Below, piece after piece: positions 8,430 through 16,040 of a stretch of DNA of 37,084 nucleotides. How positions within the stretch are numbered: position 1 is the first letter of the stretch; each line of letters begins with the position of its first letter. Position numbers and translations under genes: made by a program. The stretch is taken from positions 1 to 37,084 of the forward strand of contig CAITIX010000130.1 in NCBI GenBank assembly GCA_903892565.1, read 5' to 3'. The notes beneath the pieces are model-generated. The model did no database searches. It was not told where the DNA came from and worked only from the letters and a program-made list of their open reading frames with translations. Source of the stretch: an uncultured Acidobacteriia bacterium (lineage in GTDB: Bacteria; Acidobacteriota; Terriglobia; Bryobacterales; Bryobacteraceae).

Positions 8430-9161
8430 ATGGCAGGATATCCGATCCGAATCACACTGTTTCTTTTGCTGGCCACCATCGCGTGCGCGCAAAACATGAC
8501 TGAATTTGGGGCCGTGGCGGCAGGCAGTGTGGTGGGCGGCGCAAGCGGCAAAGCCGTGAGCCAGGGAATCAGCTCCATATTTGGGAAGATGGACGACCAG
8601 ACGGTGAAGGCCGCCAGTAAGGGTGACGACAAGCCCAAGTCGAAGCCTTCGGAGACAAGCGCGGTCGCTACTCCTTCTGCCGTCGGTACTCCTTCGATTG
8701 CGAGCGCTCCGGTTGTGCCGAGCGCGCCTCTCGTTGCGGACATTCCGGGAGTCCCGAGCGTTCCGAAAGCTGCGCGCGCAAAGCGGTCAGCACCGGTGAG
8801 CGTGGATACGACGGTGCCTCCTCCTCCTCCCTTGGTGACTCACGCTCCGGAACACAAGCCTGTGGTGGCGACCGTGGCGCCGAGCAGTGCTCCGGTTGTT
8901 CCATTCCGTCTGGCGACGTTAGCCGACGTGTTGCCGGCAACGCCGATTCCTCCACCGCCGACGATGACTCCGGAAGCATTCAAACAAATCGTGGCCGGGA
9001 TGAGCAAGCGGGACGTGTTGCATCTGGGAGATCCGTCGTCGAAGATCGCGATGTTTGAAGACGGCCACATGGTAGAAATGTTTTCCTACCGCGCGGGCGG
9101 GCAGCGCTACGGCCGGCTGCGCCTGGAAGACGGCACTGTGGTTGCAGTCGAAGCGCAATAG
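8430..9161 (+). CDS. Secreted Pro/Ala-rich protein with BamE/SmpA-like C-terminal domain
   Basis: A 243-residue exported protein. A signal peptide (about 1-20, ending IACA-Q) is followed by a small glycine-rich stretch 'AAGSVVGGASGKAVSQG', then about 110 residues of low-complexity Pro/Ala/Val/Ser linker including PPPPP and PPPP runs, and a folded C terminus of about 70 residues. That end ('FKQIVAGMSKRDVLHLGDPSSKI', then a Tyr/Arg-rich strand 'YGRLRLEDGTVVAVEAQ') resembles the SmpA/OmlA (BamE) outer-membrane assembly fold, but no lipobox cysteine is present. This is a recognised shape rather than a firm family call. It is divergent from the MoxR operon, with 139 nt between the starts. Confidence 0.72.
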   Translation: MAGYPIRITLFLLLATIACAQNMTEFGAVAAGSVVGGASGKAVSQGISSIFGKMDDQTVKAASKGDDKPKSKPSETSAVATPSAVGTPSIASAPVVPSAPLVADIPGVPSVPKAARAKRSAPVSVDTTVPPPPPLVTHAPEHKPVVATVAPSSAPVVPFRLATLADVLPATPIPPPPTMTPEAFKQIVAGMSKRDVLHLGDPSSKIAMFEDGHMVEMFSYRAGGQRYGRLRLEDGTVVAVEAQ

Positions 9162-9214
9162 CATGCGACAGCGGGCTCGCGTCGCGCAGGTTCATGAGCG
9201 CCGCCGGAATACGC

Positions 9215-9220
9215 CATAAT
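9215..9220 (+). promoter_or_regulatory. Possible -10 element before the flavin reductase GTG
   Basis: CATAAT lies 7 nt before GTG 9228, with a weak TTCATG about 18 nt upstream of it. No Shine-Dalgarno precedes the GTG, so the message may be leaderless. Confidence 0.38.
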
Positions 9221-9227
9221 CGGCATT

Positions 9228-9827
9228 GTGACCCTAGATCCCTCCCAGGTTTCCGCCAACGACGCTTACAGGCTATTGGTGACGGCGATTGTGCCCCGGC
9301 CGATCGCTTTCGTTTCCACGATTTCGAAAAACGGTATCTACAATCTGGCGCCGTTCAGCTTCTTCAACGGTTTTTGCGGCGATCCGCCGATTGTCGGCTT
9401 CAGCCCGAATAACAATCCTCCAAAGGATTCGCTGGTGAATGCGCGGGACACCGGAGAATTTGTGGTCAATATCGTGACCGAGGACATCGCCGAGCAGATG
9501 AATCTGACGGCGGGGCGCTATCCTCCGGAGGTCGACGAATTCCAGGTGGCCAAGCTCACCCCGGGGCCGTGCGTGATGGTGAAAGCTCCGCGCGTTATGG
9601 AATCGCCTATCAGCATGGAATGCAGAGTGACGCAGATCCTGGAGCTCAGCGATCGTCCGCAGGGGAACAGTTTGGTGCTGGGGCAGGTGGTGTATTTCCA
9701 TGTGGACGATGCTGTTCTGGACGCAAACGGGTACATCGATTCGGCGAAGCTCCGCGCCATTGGGCGCATGGGCGGCACCGCCTATAGCCGCACCACCAAC
9801 GTACTCCACATGACGCGGCCACTGTAA
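9228..9827 (+). CDS. Flavin reductase family protein (DIM6/NTAB type)
   Basis: A 199-residue FMN-binding split-barrel protein. The N-terminal 'YRLLVTAIVPRPIAFVST' and 'NLAPFSFFNGFCGDPPIVGF' blocks are the flavin-binding signature of the flavin_reduct/DIM6-NTAB family, which reduces FMN with NAD(P)H or binds flavin as a diffusible reductase component. The 'RPIAFVST' wording is that of the branch lacking a fixed monooxygenase partner, and none is nearby. The start is GTG at 9228, with a CATAAT hexamer 7 nt before it and no Shine-Dalgarno. It lies 41 nt upstream of gcvT on the same strand and may be cotranscribed with it, though no functional link is obvious. Confidence 0.88.
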   Translation: MTLDPSQVSANDAYRLLVTAIVPRPIAFVSTISKNGIYNLAPFSFFNGFCGDPPIVGFSPNNNPPKDSLVNARDTGEFVVNIVTEDIAEQMNLTAGRYPPEVDEFQVAKLTPGPCVMVKAPRVMESPISMECRVTQILELSDRPQGNSLVLGQVVYFHVDDAVLDANGYIDSAKLRAIGRMGGTAYSRTTNVLHMTRPL

Positions 9828-9854
9828 GCCGAGCTTTTCCTAAACCTCGTGTGT

Positions 9855-9860
9855 TAGCCT
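9855..9860 (+). promoter_or_regulatory. Possible -10 element before gcvT
   Basis: TAGCCT lies 8 nt before ATG 9869, and no Shine-Dalgarno is present. If real, the gcv operon starts here as a leaderless message; otherwise it is read through from the flavin reductase gene. Confidence 0.27.
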
Positions 9861-9868
9861 GATTCTTC

Positions 9869-10984
9869 ATGACGGAACCGGCCACTCCTTTGAAAAAAAC
9901 ACCGCTCAATGCCGTGCATCGCGAGATGGGCGCGAAGATGGTGGACTTCGGTGGCTGGGACATGCCGGTGGAATACTCCGGCGTGATCGCCGAACACAAT
10001 GCGGTGCGGCGGGGCGTGGGGCTGTTCGACGTTAGCCACATGGGCGAGATCGAGATTAGCGGTCCGCAGGCGCTGGAGCTGACGCAGTATGTTACGACGA
10101 ACGATGCGTCCAAGCTAAAGTTCGGGCAGGCGCAGTATTCGTGCCTGCTGTATGAGCACGGCGGCTTCGTCGACGATATTCTGGTGCATCGCGTGAGCGA
10201 TCACGTATTCTTCCTGTGCGTGAATGCGTCGAATCAGGACAAGGATTTCGAGCACATTTTGAAAACGGCGCAAGCGAAGCGCTTCGACGCCATGATCGAA
10301 GATGCCGGGCCGCGCTTGGCGCAGTTGGCGATTCAAGGACCTCTCGCGACCGAAGTGCTGCGGAAGTTGACGAGTTCCGATCTGGCAGCGGTCAAACGCT
10401 ATCACTTCACGGACGGCAAAGTTTCCGGCGCCGAGGCGCGCATCGCCCGCACGGGTTATACGGGCGAGGACGGCTGGGAAATTTACGTGGAGCCGAACGA
10501 GGCCGAACGCCTGTGGCGCGAAATCCTGGAAGCTGGACGCGAGCAGGGCATCATTGCGTGTGGCTTGGGTGCGCGCAACACGCTGCGGATGGAATCGGCG
10601 ATGCCGCTTTATGGGCACGAAATCGACGCGACCATCACGCCGTGGGAAGCGGATCTGGCGTGGATCGTGAAGCTCGACAAGGGCGATTTTCAGGGGCGCG
10701 ATGCGTTAGTGAAGCAGAAAGAAAAAGGCATCACGCGTAAGCTCATTGGCTTTGAAGTCACGGGCCGCGGAATTGCGCGCGACGGCTACGAAGTCTTCCA
10801 GAACGGCGCTGCGGCCGGATGGGTCACTAGCGGCGGACCGGCGCCGACACTGAATAAAAATATCGGCATGTGTTATTTGCCGGTGAACGAAGCGGTTCCC
10901 GGACGCGCCATCGACGTCATGGTTCGCGGCAGAGCCGTGGAAGCCGTGACCGTTCCGCTTCCATTTTATAAACGAGCGAGGTAA
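9869..10984 (+). CDS. gcvT: Glycine cleavage system T protein (aminomethyltransferase)
   Basis: A 371-residue aminomethyltransferase that transfers the methylene group from the aminomethyl-lipoyl arm of GcvH to tetrahydrofolate, releasing ammonia. Landmarks are 'MVDFGGWDMPVEY', 'HNAVRRGVGLFDVSHMGEI', 'FLCVNASNQDKDF', 'ARTGYTGEDGWEIYV' and 'GLGARNTLRMESAMPLYGHE', in the family order and at normal length (about 360-375). It is first in the gcvT-gcvH-gcvPA-gcvPB operon, ending 3 nt before gcvH. There is no Shine-Dalgarno; TAGCCT lies 8 nt before the ATG. The upstream gap is only 41 nt, so a glycine riboswitch cannot fit there. Confidence 0.97.
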   Translation: MTEPATPLKKTPLNAVHREMGAKMVDFGGWDMPVEYSGVIAEHNAVRRGVGLFDVSHMGEIEISGPQALELTQYVTTNDASKLKFGQAQYSCLLYEHGGFVDDILVHRVSDHVFFLCVNASNQDKDFEHILKTAQAKRFDAMIEDAGPRLAQLAIQGPLATEVLRKLTSSDLAAVKRYHFTDGKVSGAEARIARTGYTGEDGWEIYVEPNEAERLWREILEAGREQGIIACGLGARNTLRMESAMPLYGHEIDATITPWEADLAWIVKLDKGDFQGRDALVKQKEKGITRKLIGFEVTGRGIARDGYEVFQNGAAAGWVTSGGPAPTLNKNIGMCYLPVNEAVPGRAIDVMVRGRAVEAVTVPLPFYKRAR

Positions 10985-10987
10985 ATC

Positions 10988-11368
10988 ATGTATCCGGACA
11001 ACTACCGTTACACCAAGGAACACGAATGGGTGCACGTGGAAGCGGGCGCTGGTACCGTCGGCATTACCGATCACGCGCAGCACGAGCTCGGTGACATTGT
11101 TTATGTGGAACTGCCTAAGCTCGGCGCCAAGGTCGAGCAGGGCAAGGCGTTCGCCGTTGTGGAATCCGTGAAAGCCGCGAGCGACATCTATGCTCCCGTC
11201 ACGGGAGAAGTGATCGCGATTAACGAGGCGCTGACCAACGCGCCGGAAACTTTGAATGCAGATCCGCACGTGGGCGGATGGATTGCTAAGATCAAATTGT
11301 CAGTCCCGGAAGAAGTAGATCGGCTCCTCTCCCCCTCCGACTATCAAGCCTACCTGGGAGCGGAGTAA
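10988..11368 (+). CDS. gcvH: Glycine cleavage system H protein
   Basis: A 126-residue lipoyl carrier protein that shuttles the aminomethyl group between the P and T proteins. The lipoylation site is Lys62 within 'VVESVKAASDIYAPV', and the 'YTKEHEWV' start and 'GGWIAKIK' end blocks are canonical. A GAGG lies about 8 nt before the ATG, inside the end of gcvT, so translation is probably coupled. Length is typical for the family. Confidence 0.98.
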   Translation: MYPDNYRYTKEHEWVHVEAGAGTVGITDHAQHELGDIVYVELPKLGAKVEQGKAFAVVESVKAASDIYAPVTGEVIAINEALTNAPETLNADPHVGGWIAKIKLSVPEEVDRLLSPSDYQAYLGAE

Positions 11369-11374
11369 TGCGCA

Positions 11375-12688
11375 TTGCGATACCTTCCAAAGTCCGATTC
11401 TGAACGTAAAGAGATGCTCGACACCATTGGTGTCTCGAGTCTTGAAGATCTAGTCGCTCATCTGCCAGCAGCGGTCCGCTACAACGACCGTTTGCCGATT
11501 CCCGACGGCAAGAGCGAATACGAGATCCTGGATTACTTCCGCAAGCTGGGCGAGACAAACGCCGGGCTGCAGGCAAGCTTCCTGGGAGCGGGCGTGTATC
11601 GCCATTATCGTCCCGTGATGGTCGATACCATCGTTTCGCGCGGCGAGTTCTTGACGTCCTACACGCCGTATCAGGCGGAAATGGCGCAAGGAACGCTCAC
11701 GGCAATCTTCGAATTCCAAAGCATGATCTGCCAGCTCACGGGCATGGATGTGGCGAATGCGTCGATGTACGATGCGTCGACTGCGGTGCCGGAAGCGGCG
11801 ATGATGGCGATGCGTGCGACGGGACGTTCCAGCGTGCTGGTAGCGCGCAACGTGCATCCGGAATATCGCGAAGTGCTGGGAACGTATGCGAAGTTCCAAG
11901 GCATGCCGGTGCAGGAGTTCGCGTTCGACGCCGAAAGCGGACAGGCGAACTTCGATGACCTGGCGACGAAACTCACGAGTGATACGGCGGCGGTCATTCT
12001 TCAGTCTCCTAACTTTTTCGGGATTGTCGAAGACGTGAAGCAGGCCGCGGCGCTGGCGCACGAAAAGGGCGCACTACTGGTCGTGATTTTTTCCGAAGCG
12101 GTCGCGATGGGGATTGTGGCGCCGCCGCGCGATGCGGACATTGTCGCGGGCGAGTTGCAGTCGTTCGCCATTGCGCCCAGCTACGGTGGACCTTTTGCAG
12201 GCATCATCGCGTGCAAGGAAAAATTGATTCGCCAGATTCCCGGACGTTTGGTCGGCGAAACGAAAGACAAAGACGGGCGCAGGGCATTCTGCTTGACGCT
12301 GGCTACGCGCGAGCAACACATCCGGCGCGAGAAGGCGACCTCGAACATCTGTACGAATCAGGCGCTGATCGCTCTGATGGCGACCGTGTTCATGTCGGTC
12401 TATGGTAAAGAAGGTTTGCGCGAATTGGCGACGCAGAACTTGTCGAAAGCGCAATATCTCGGAGCGAAATTGAAGCATCGCTTCAGTGGCCCGTTCTTCA
12501 ACGAATTCGTCGCGGACGTCGGCGCGAAGGACGTCGCCGAAATGAATCGAGCGCTGGAGGCGAAGAAGATCATCGGCGGTCTGCCCCTCGGACGCTTTTA
12601 TCCGGAGCTCAAGAACGGTGTTCTGTTGTGCTGTACGGAGATGACGCGTCGGGAAGATATGGACGTCGTGGCGGAGGTGATGGCATGA
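11375..12688 (+). CDS. gcvPA: Glycine dehydrogenase (decarboxylating) subunit 1
   Basis: A 437-residue non-catalytic half of the split P protein, which with GcvPB forms the PLP-dependent glycine decarboxylase. Canonical blocks include 'RYLPKSDSERKEMLDTIGV', 'FLGAGVYRHYRP', 'YDASTAVPEAAMMA', 'IPGRLVGETKDKDGRRAF' and 'TREQHIRREKATSNICTNQ'. The start is TTG at 11375: the ATG at 11368, which overlaps the gcvH stop, is in another frame and meets a stop after 11 codons, while TTG places the conserved RYLP at residue 2 as in homologues. It overlaps gcvPB by 4 nt (ATGA). The split P gene is typical of Gram-positive, thermophilic and acidobacterial lineages. Confidence 0.97.
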   Translation: MRYLPKSDSERKEMLDTIGVSSLEDLVAHLPAAVRYNDRLPIPDGKSEYEILDYFRKLGETNAGLQASFLGAGVYRHYRPVMVDTIVSRGEFLTSYTPYQAEMAQGTLTAIFEFQSMICQLTGMDVANASMYDASTAVPEAAMMAMRATGRSSVLVARNVHPEYREVLGTYAKFQGMPVQEFAFDAESGQANFDDLATKLTSDTAAVILQSPNFFGIVEDVKQAAALAHEKGALLVVIFSEAVAMGIVAPPRDADIVAGELQSFAIAPSYGGPFAGIIACKEKLIRQIPGRLVGETKDKDGRRAFCLTLATREQHIRREKATSNICTNQALIALMATVFMSVYGKEGLRELATQNLSKAQYLGAKLKHRFSGPFFNEFVADVGAKDVAEMNRALEAKKIIGGLPLGRFYPELKNGVLLCCTEMTRREDMDVVAEVMA

Positions 12689-14169
12689 GTGAAGGGATTA
12701 AGAAGGTCCGCCAACAGCCGTCGCAGAACGAAGACCTGTTGTTCGAAATCAGTTCGCCCGGTAAGGCGGGATATCAGCTGCCGCCGCTCGATGTTCCTTC
12801 GGTCGATCCGCGCGCCGCGCTGGGGGCAGGGAATACGCGCGACGCGATTGACGATTTTCCCGAAGTGAGCGAAGTGGATGTGATCCGTCACTTCACGCGA
12901 CTTTCTACGTGGAATTACGCGATCGATCTCGGCTTGTATCCGCTGGGGTCGTGCACCATGAAGTACAACCCGCGCATCAACGAAGCGGCGGCACGCGTGG
13001 AAGGCATGGCGTGGCCCCATCCGTATCAGCCGGATTCGTTGTCGCAAGGCGCGATGGAAGTGATGGCGGAGCTGGAGCGCTGCCTCAACGCGATCACCGG
13101 CATGGACGCGGTAACGCTGCAGCCCGCAGCGGGCGCGCACGGCGAATTTGCGGGAATCCTGTTGATTCGCGCGTATCTGGAATCGAAGGGCAATCCGCGC
13201 AAGAAGATTTTGATTCCGGATTCCGCGCACGGGACGAATCCGGCGACGGCGCACATGGCCGGATATCAGGTGGAAAACATCGCGTCCAATTCGCGCGGAA
13301 TGGTGGATACCGAAATCCTGATGAAAGCCGTGGACGACGACGTTGCGGCGTTGATGGTGACGAATCCCAACACGCTCGGCGTATTCGAAGAACATATCGC
13401 GGACGTCGCGAAGATTCTGCACGATAAGGGCGCGCTGCTCTATATGGACGGCGCGAACATGAACGCGCTGGTGGGTGTTTCCCGTCCTGGAGATTTCGGC
13501 GTCGACGTGATGCACCTGAATCTGCATAAAACATTTTCGACGCCCCATGGTGGTGGTGGTCCCGGTAGTGGTCCCGTGGCCGTGAAGAAAATCTTGGAGC
13601 CGTTTCTCCCTGCGCCTCGTTTGAAGAGAGTTGGCGACAAGTGGGAGTGGAACTACAATCTGCCAGATGCTGTTGGTCGTGTGCGCGCCTTCTACGGCAA
13701 CTTCGGCGTGCTGGTGCGTGCGCTGGCCTACATCATGGCGCACGGTGGCGACGGCCTAAAGCGAGCGACGCTCGATGCCGTCCTCAATGCCAACTATTTG
13801 CGCAAGAGGCTGGAGAAGCACTACCAGATTGCCTACAACGAACCCAGCATGCACGAGTGCGTGTTCAGCGACGATATCCAGAAGAAGCTTGGCGCAGATA
13901 CGGGCAATATCGCCAAGCGGCTGATCGACTATGGGTTCCATCCTTACACTGTGAGCTTCCCGCTGATTGTGCACGGGGCGCTGATGATTGAACCGACGGA
14001 GACCGAGAGCAAACGCGAGTTGGATCTATTCGCCGATGCGCTGATTTCCATCGCTGAGGAGATCGAAGAGAACGTGGAGTTCGTAAAGCAGTCTCCACAT
14101 TCGACCAGGACTTCGAAGGTGGATGAAGTGGGTGCCGCGCGCAAGCCGGTAGTGCGCTGGAAGCGCTAG
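12685..14169 (+). CDS. gcvPB: Glycine dehydrogenase (decarboxylating) subunit 2
   Basis: A 494-residue catalytic half of the P protein. The PLP-binding lysine is K282 in 'HLNLHKTFSTPHGGGGPGSG', with the glycine-rich loop following. Other blocks are 'LGLYPLGSCTMKYNPRINE', 'LQPAAGAHGEFAG', 'DSAHGTNPATAHMAGY' and 'YMDGANMNALVG'. The enzyme decarboxylates glycine and loads the aminomethyl group onto lipoyl-GcvH. The ATG overlaps the gcvPA stop, so translation is coupled. An in-frame ATG at 12628 is rejected because it lies inside gcvPA. No lpd (L protein) follows; dihydrolipoamide dehydrogenase must be supplied from elsewhere. Confidence 0.97.
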   Translation: MSEGIKKVRQQPSQNEDLLFEISSPGKAGYQLPPLDVPSVDPRAALGAGNTRDAIDDFPEVSEVDVIRHFTRLSTWNYAIDLGLYPLGSCTMKYNPRINEAAARVEGMAWPHPYQPDSLSQGAMEVMAELERCLNAITGMDAVTLQPAAGAHGEFAGILLIRAYLESKGNPRKKILIPDSAHGTNPATAHMAGYQVENIASNSRGMVDTEILMKAVDDDVAALMVTNPNTLGVFEEHIADVAKILHDKGALLYMDGANMNALVGVSRPGDFGVDVMHLNLHKTFSTPHGGGGPGSGPVAVKKILEPFLPAPRLKRVGDKWEWNYNLPDAVGRVRAFYGNFGVLVRALAYIMAHGGDGLKRATLDAVLNANYLRKRLEKHYQIAYNEPSMHECVFSDDIQKKLGADTGNIAKRLIDYGFHPYTVSFPLIVHGALMIEPTETESKRELDLFADALISIAEEIEENVEFVKQSPHSTRTSKVDEVGAARKPVVRWKR

Positions 14170-14197
14170 TCTAACCCGCTAGTTTAACGACAAAGGG

Positions 14198-14866
14198 CTA
14201 GCGTCCGCCGCTGCGGATGTAGGTGCGCAGCACGCGATCGACATAGAGTTGCGTTTCCGGATACGGCGGTACTCCCCGGTAGCGTTCCACGGCTTCGGTG
14301 CCTGCGTTGTAGGCTGCCAGCGCTTTCACGACGTCGCCATCGTATTTCAAGAGAAGATCGCGCAGCAGGCGCACGCCCGCGTCGATGTTCTGCGCGGTGT
14401 CATGCGGATCGGCATCCAGCGTGCGGGCCGTTTCGGGCATCAACTGCATGACGCCGATGGCGCCCTTGGGAGAGATCGCGTCCGGGCGGAACGCGGATTC
14501 CACGCGCGCGACGCTTTCGACGAAGGCGGCCGGAAGTCCGCTGCGCTGCGCGGCATCGCGCAAGAGTTCGCGAGGGCCTGTCGGAACGGGCTTGAGCAGC
14601 GCATCCGGAACTGCCGGAGCCGGCTGATGAATTTCTGTTGCAAGGACAGGTGCCGGAGGGTCGTCCCGATGTTCGAATCGATCAATCGAACTTGCGGGTA
14701 GATCCGTCACGCCGCCGCTCGCGTAAAGAAGCACGTGATCGCCCTGGAGTTCATAGCGTTCGGCGTGAATGCGGAATCCGTTGCCAAGGACGGCGTCATC
14801 GGATGCGAACGCAGGGATCCCGGGCAGAGTGAGAGCGGTCATCAGGATGAAGGTATGCTTCGACAC
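14198..14866 (-). CDS. Secreted lytic transglycosylase (SLT domain)
   Basis: A 222-residue exported peptidoglycan lytic transglycosylase. A signal peptide (about 1-22, ending AFA-S) is followed by a roughly 75-residue N-terminal region, then the SLT (goose-lysozyme-like) domain. The catalytic glutamate is E123 in 'SVARVESAF', with 'ISPKGAIGVMQLMPETA' and 'ALAAYNAGTEAV' as the second and third conserved blocks. It cleaves the MurNAc-GlcNAc bond with anhydro-ring formation in the periplasm. The start is GTG at 14866 with an AAGG about 6 nt upstream. It converges with gcvPB, 28 nt away, and is not obviously tied to the Tad genes. Confidence 0.92.
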   Translation of the reverse strand: MSKHTFILMTALTLPGIPAFASDDAVLGNGFRIHAERYELQGDHVLLYASGGVTDLPASSIDRFEHRDDPPAPVLATEIHQPAPAVPDALLKPVPTGPRELLRDAAQRSGLPAAFVESVARVESAFRPDAISPKGAIGVMQLMPETARTLDADPHDTAQNIDAGVRLLRDLLLKYDGDVVKALAAYNAGTEAVERYRGVPPYPETQLYVDRVLRTYIRSGGR

Positions 14867-14949
14867 AGATCCTTAGTATGTAAGACGTGGAAGCCTTCGA
14901 ATGCGTGCAGTCCAAAGTCGTGATGGCTGCCGGCGGCGATTTGTCGCGG

Positions 14950-14955
14950 TATACT
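14950..14955 (+). promoter_or_regulatory. Possible -10 (TATACT) for the gene at 15020
   Basis: TATACT at this site would give a leader of about 57-60 nt that contains the ribosome site at 15004-15010. No good -35 lies at 17 nt. Confidence 0.35.
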
Positions 14956-15003
14956 CGGAAAAGTCGCGAGGCGAGATCGCGAGAACAAGTCTTGGCAGAT
15001 GAC

Positions 15004-15010
15004 CTGGAGG
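15004..15010 (+). promoter_or_regulatory. Ribosome binding site deciding start 15020
   Basis: CTGGAGG ends 9 nt before ATG 15020. It favours this start over the in-frame ATG at 14999, which it follows. Confidence 0.7.
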
Positions 15011-15019
15011 TCAACTCTT

Positions 15020-15568
15020 ATGAAACGCATCGTCCCGATTCTTTTTAGTGCGCTGGCGCTTGCCGCCTGTGCGCTCGCGCAAGCACCGACGGATCCCATT
15101 GAGAAGGCTCTGATGGCCGCTCCCGCGCAATTGCGCGAAGGCGCATCGGTCATCAAGTGGAAGGCCGATTACACGTACGACACGCTGAAGACTGGCACCA
15201 ACACGTTGGTATGCTACGACAAGTCCGGGATGCCGGGCGTGCAACCGTTCATGGTGGAATGCACCGGCAAGGGCAATTTGCCCCGCGCGGCGCAGAACAT
15301 TAAAATTGAAGCGCTGGGCGATAAAGCGAAGTCGCAGGCTGCATTTGATGCCGCCGAAAAAGACGGCAGCCGCGTGAAGCCCGAATTCGGTTCGGTGTGG
15401 TATCACGCGATGGGGCCGGATGCAATGCATCTGCGTATGCACATGACCATCGCCGTTCCGGGTGCAACCACTGCCTCAATTGGCCTGCCGGATAACAATA
15501 AGTCAGGCGGTGTGTGGATCATGAACGCGGGTACTTCGACCGCGCACTTGATGACGCCGGGCGAGTAA
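15020..15568 (+). CDS. Secreted hypothetical protein
   Basis: A 182-residue exported protein that I do not recognise. It has a signal peptide (MKRIVPILFSALALAACA, with cleavage probably before Q or at the AQA that follows) and a mature part with two cysteines, in 'TLVCYDKSGMPGVQPF' and 'MVECTGKGNLP', that could form a disulfide. A late 'HLRMHMTIAVPG' segment is rich in His/Met. The start at 15020 is chosen because CTGGAGG (15004-15010) sits 9 nt upstream; an ATG at 14999 would put seven residues ahead of the signal peptide. A TATACT hexamer at 14950 may be its -10. A hairpin follows the stop at 15593. Confidence 0.75.
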   Translation: MKRIVPILFSALALAACALAQAPTDPIEKALMAAPAQLREGASVIKWKADYTYDTLKTGTNTLVCYDKSGMPGVQPFMVECTGKGNLPRAAQNIKIEALGDKAKSQAAFDAAEKDGSRVKPEFGSVWYHAMGPDAMHLRMHMTIAVPGATTASIGLPDNNKSGGVWIMNAGTSTAHLMTPGE

Positions 15569-15592
15569 GTTAACGAGTTCAGTTGTAAAACG

Positions 15593-15629
15593 ACATCCAC
15601 GGGGCGGGCAACTCTCGCTTCGTGGATGT
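15593..15629 (+). terminator. Candidate terminator after the secreted protein gene
   Basis: ACATCCACG (15593-15601) pairs perfectly with CGTGGATGT (15621-15629) over 9 bp around a 19-nt loop, followed by TTTGCGTT. The T-rich tail is short. Placed between the stop at 15568 and the start at 15662, it would end the first transcript or partly attenuate into the next. Confidence 0.5.
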
Positions 15630-15661
15630 TTTGCGTTAGAAAGAGCAAAATGGGAGGCGGT

Positions 15662-15991
15662 ATGAGCAAACGTCTTGCGATCTTCTTCTTCGTTGTGGCG
15701 ATGGTCGTCTTTGGGCAGCGTCCGCAAACGTTCACGGGGATCATCAGCGATAGCGAGTGCGAGAACGGCGATCATTCGCACATGCGCATGGGGTCGACGG
15801 ATGGGGAATGTACGTTGGCGTGCGTGCGCGACCATGGCGCGTCGTTCGTCCTCTTTGATGGCAAGAACGTCTATGTGCTGAGCGATCAGAAGGCGCAAGA
15901 AAAGTTCGCTGGGCAAAAGGTCACCGTATCAGGGACTCTCGACCCGAAGGCGAAGATGATTCACGTTGATTCGATTGTGGCTGCGAAATAA
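15662..15991 (+). CDS. Secreted small protein, DUF5818-like
   Basis: A 109-residue exported protein with a signal peptide (about 1-20, ending VVFG-Q) and a small beta-barrel-like mature domain. The pattern 'FTGIISDSECENGDHSH', 'CTLACVRDHGASFVLFDG', 'YVLSDQKAQEKFAGQKVTV' and 'GTLDPKAKMIHVDSI' is one I associate with DUF5818, common in Acidobacteriota. Three cysteines (one in SECE, two in CTLAC) and nearby histidines suggest a disulfide or metal site. GGGAGG lies immediately upstream of the ATG at 15662 with only about 3 nt spacing, so translation may be weak or may start at the ATG at 15650. Confidence 0.78.
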   Translation: MSKRLAIFFFVVAMVVFGQRPQTFTGIISDSECENGDHSHMRMGSTDGECTLACVRDHGASFVLFDGKNVYVLSDQKAQEKFAGQKVTVSGTLDPKAKMIHVDSIVAAK

Positions 15992-16017
15992 CTTCCAAGG
16001 TCCGGTGCCCCCTGCTG

Positions 16018-16023
16018 TATACT
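16018..16023 (+). promoter_or_regulatory. Possible -10 (TATACT) for the cupin gene
   Basis: TATACT precedes AAAGGA (16031-16036) and the ATG at 16041/16044. A start site near 16030 would leave only about 11-14 nt of leader. No convincing -35 is seen. Confidence 0.33.
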
Positions 16024-16040
16024 TGCGCAGAAAGGACGGC

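Noticed and set aside
8291-8743. N-terminal extension of the MoxR reading frame
   Set aside because: The frame stays open to 8743 but overlaps the first 314 nt of the divergent secreted-protein gene and encodes no MoxR-like sequence; the domain begins just after GTG 8290.
12598-13743. 381-codon open frame antisense to gcvPA/gcvPB
   Set aside because: It lies wholly opposite strongly conserved gcvP coding sequence and has the Arg/His-rich composition of a GC-bias shadow.
14164-14203. CGCTAG/CTAGCG inverted repeat between gcvPB and the lytic transglycosylase
   Set aside because: Only 6 bp with a 15-nt loop and no T tract; two of the arms are simply the stop codons and neighbouring bases.
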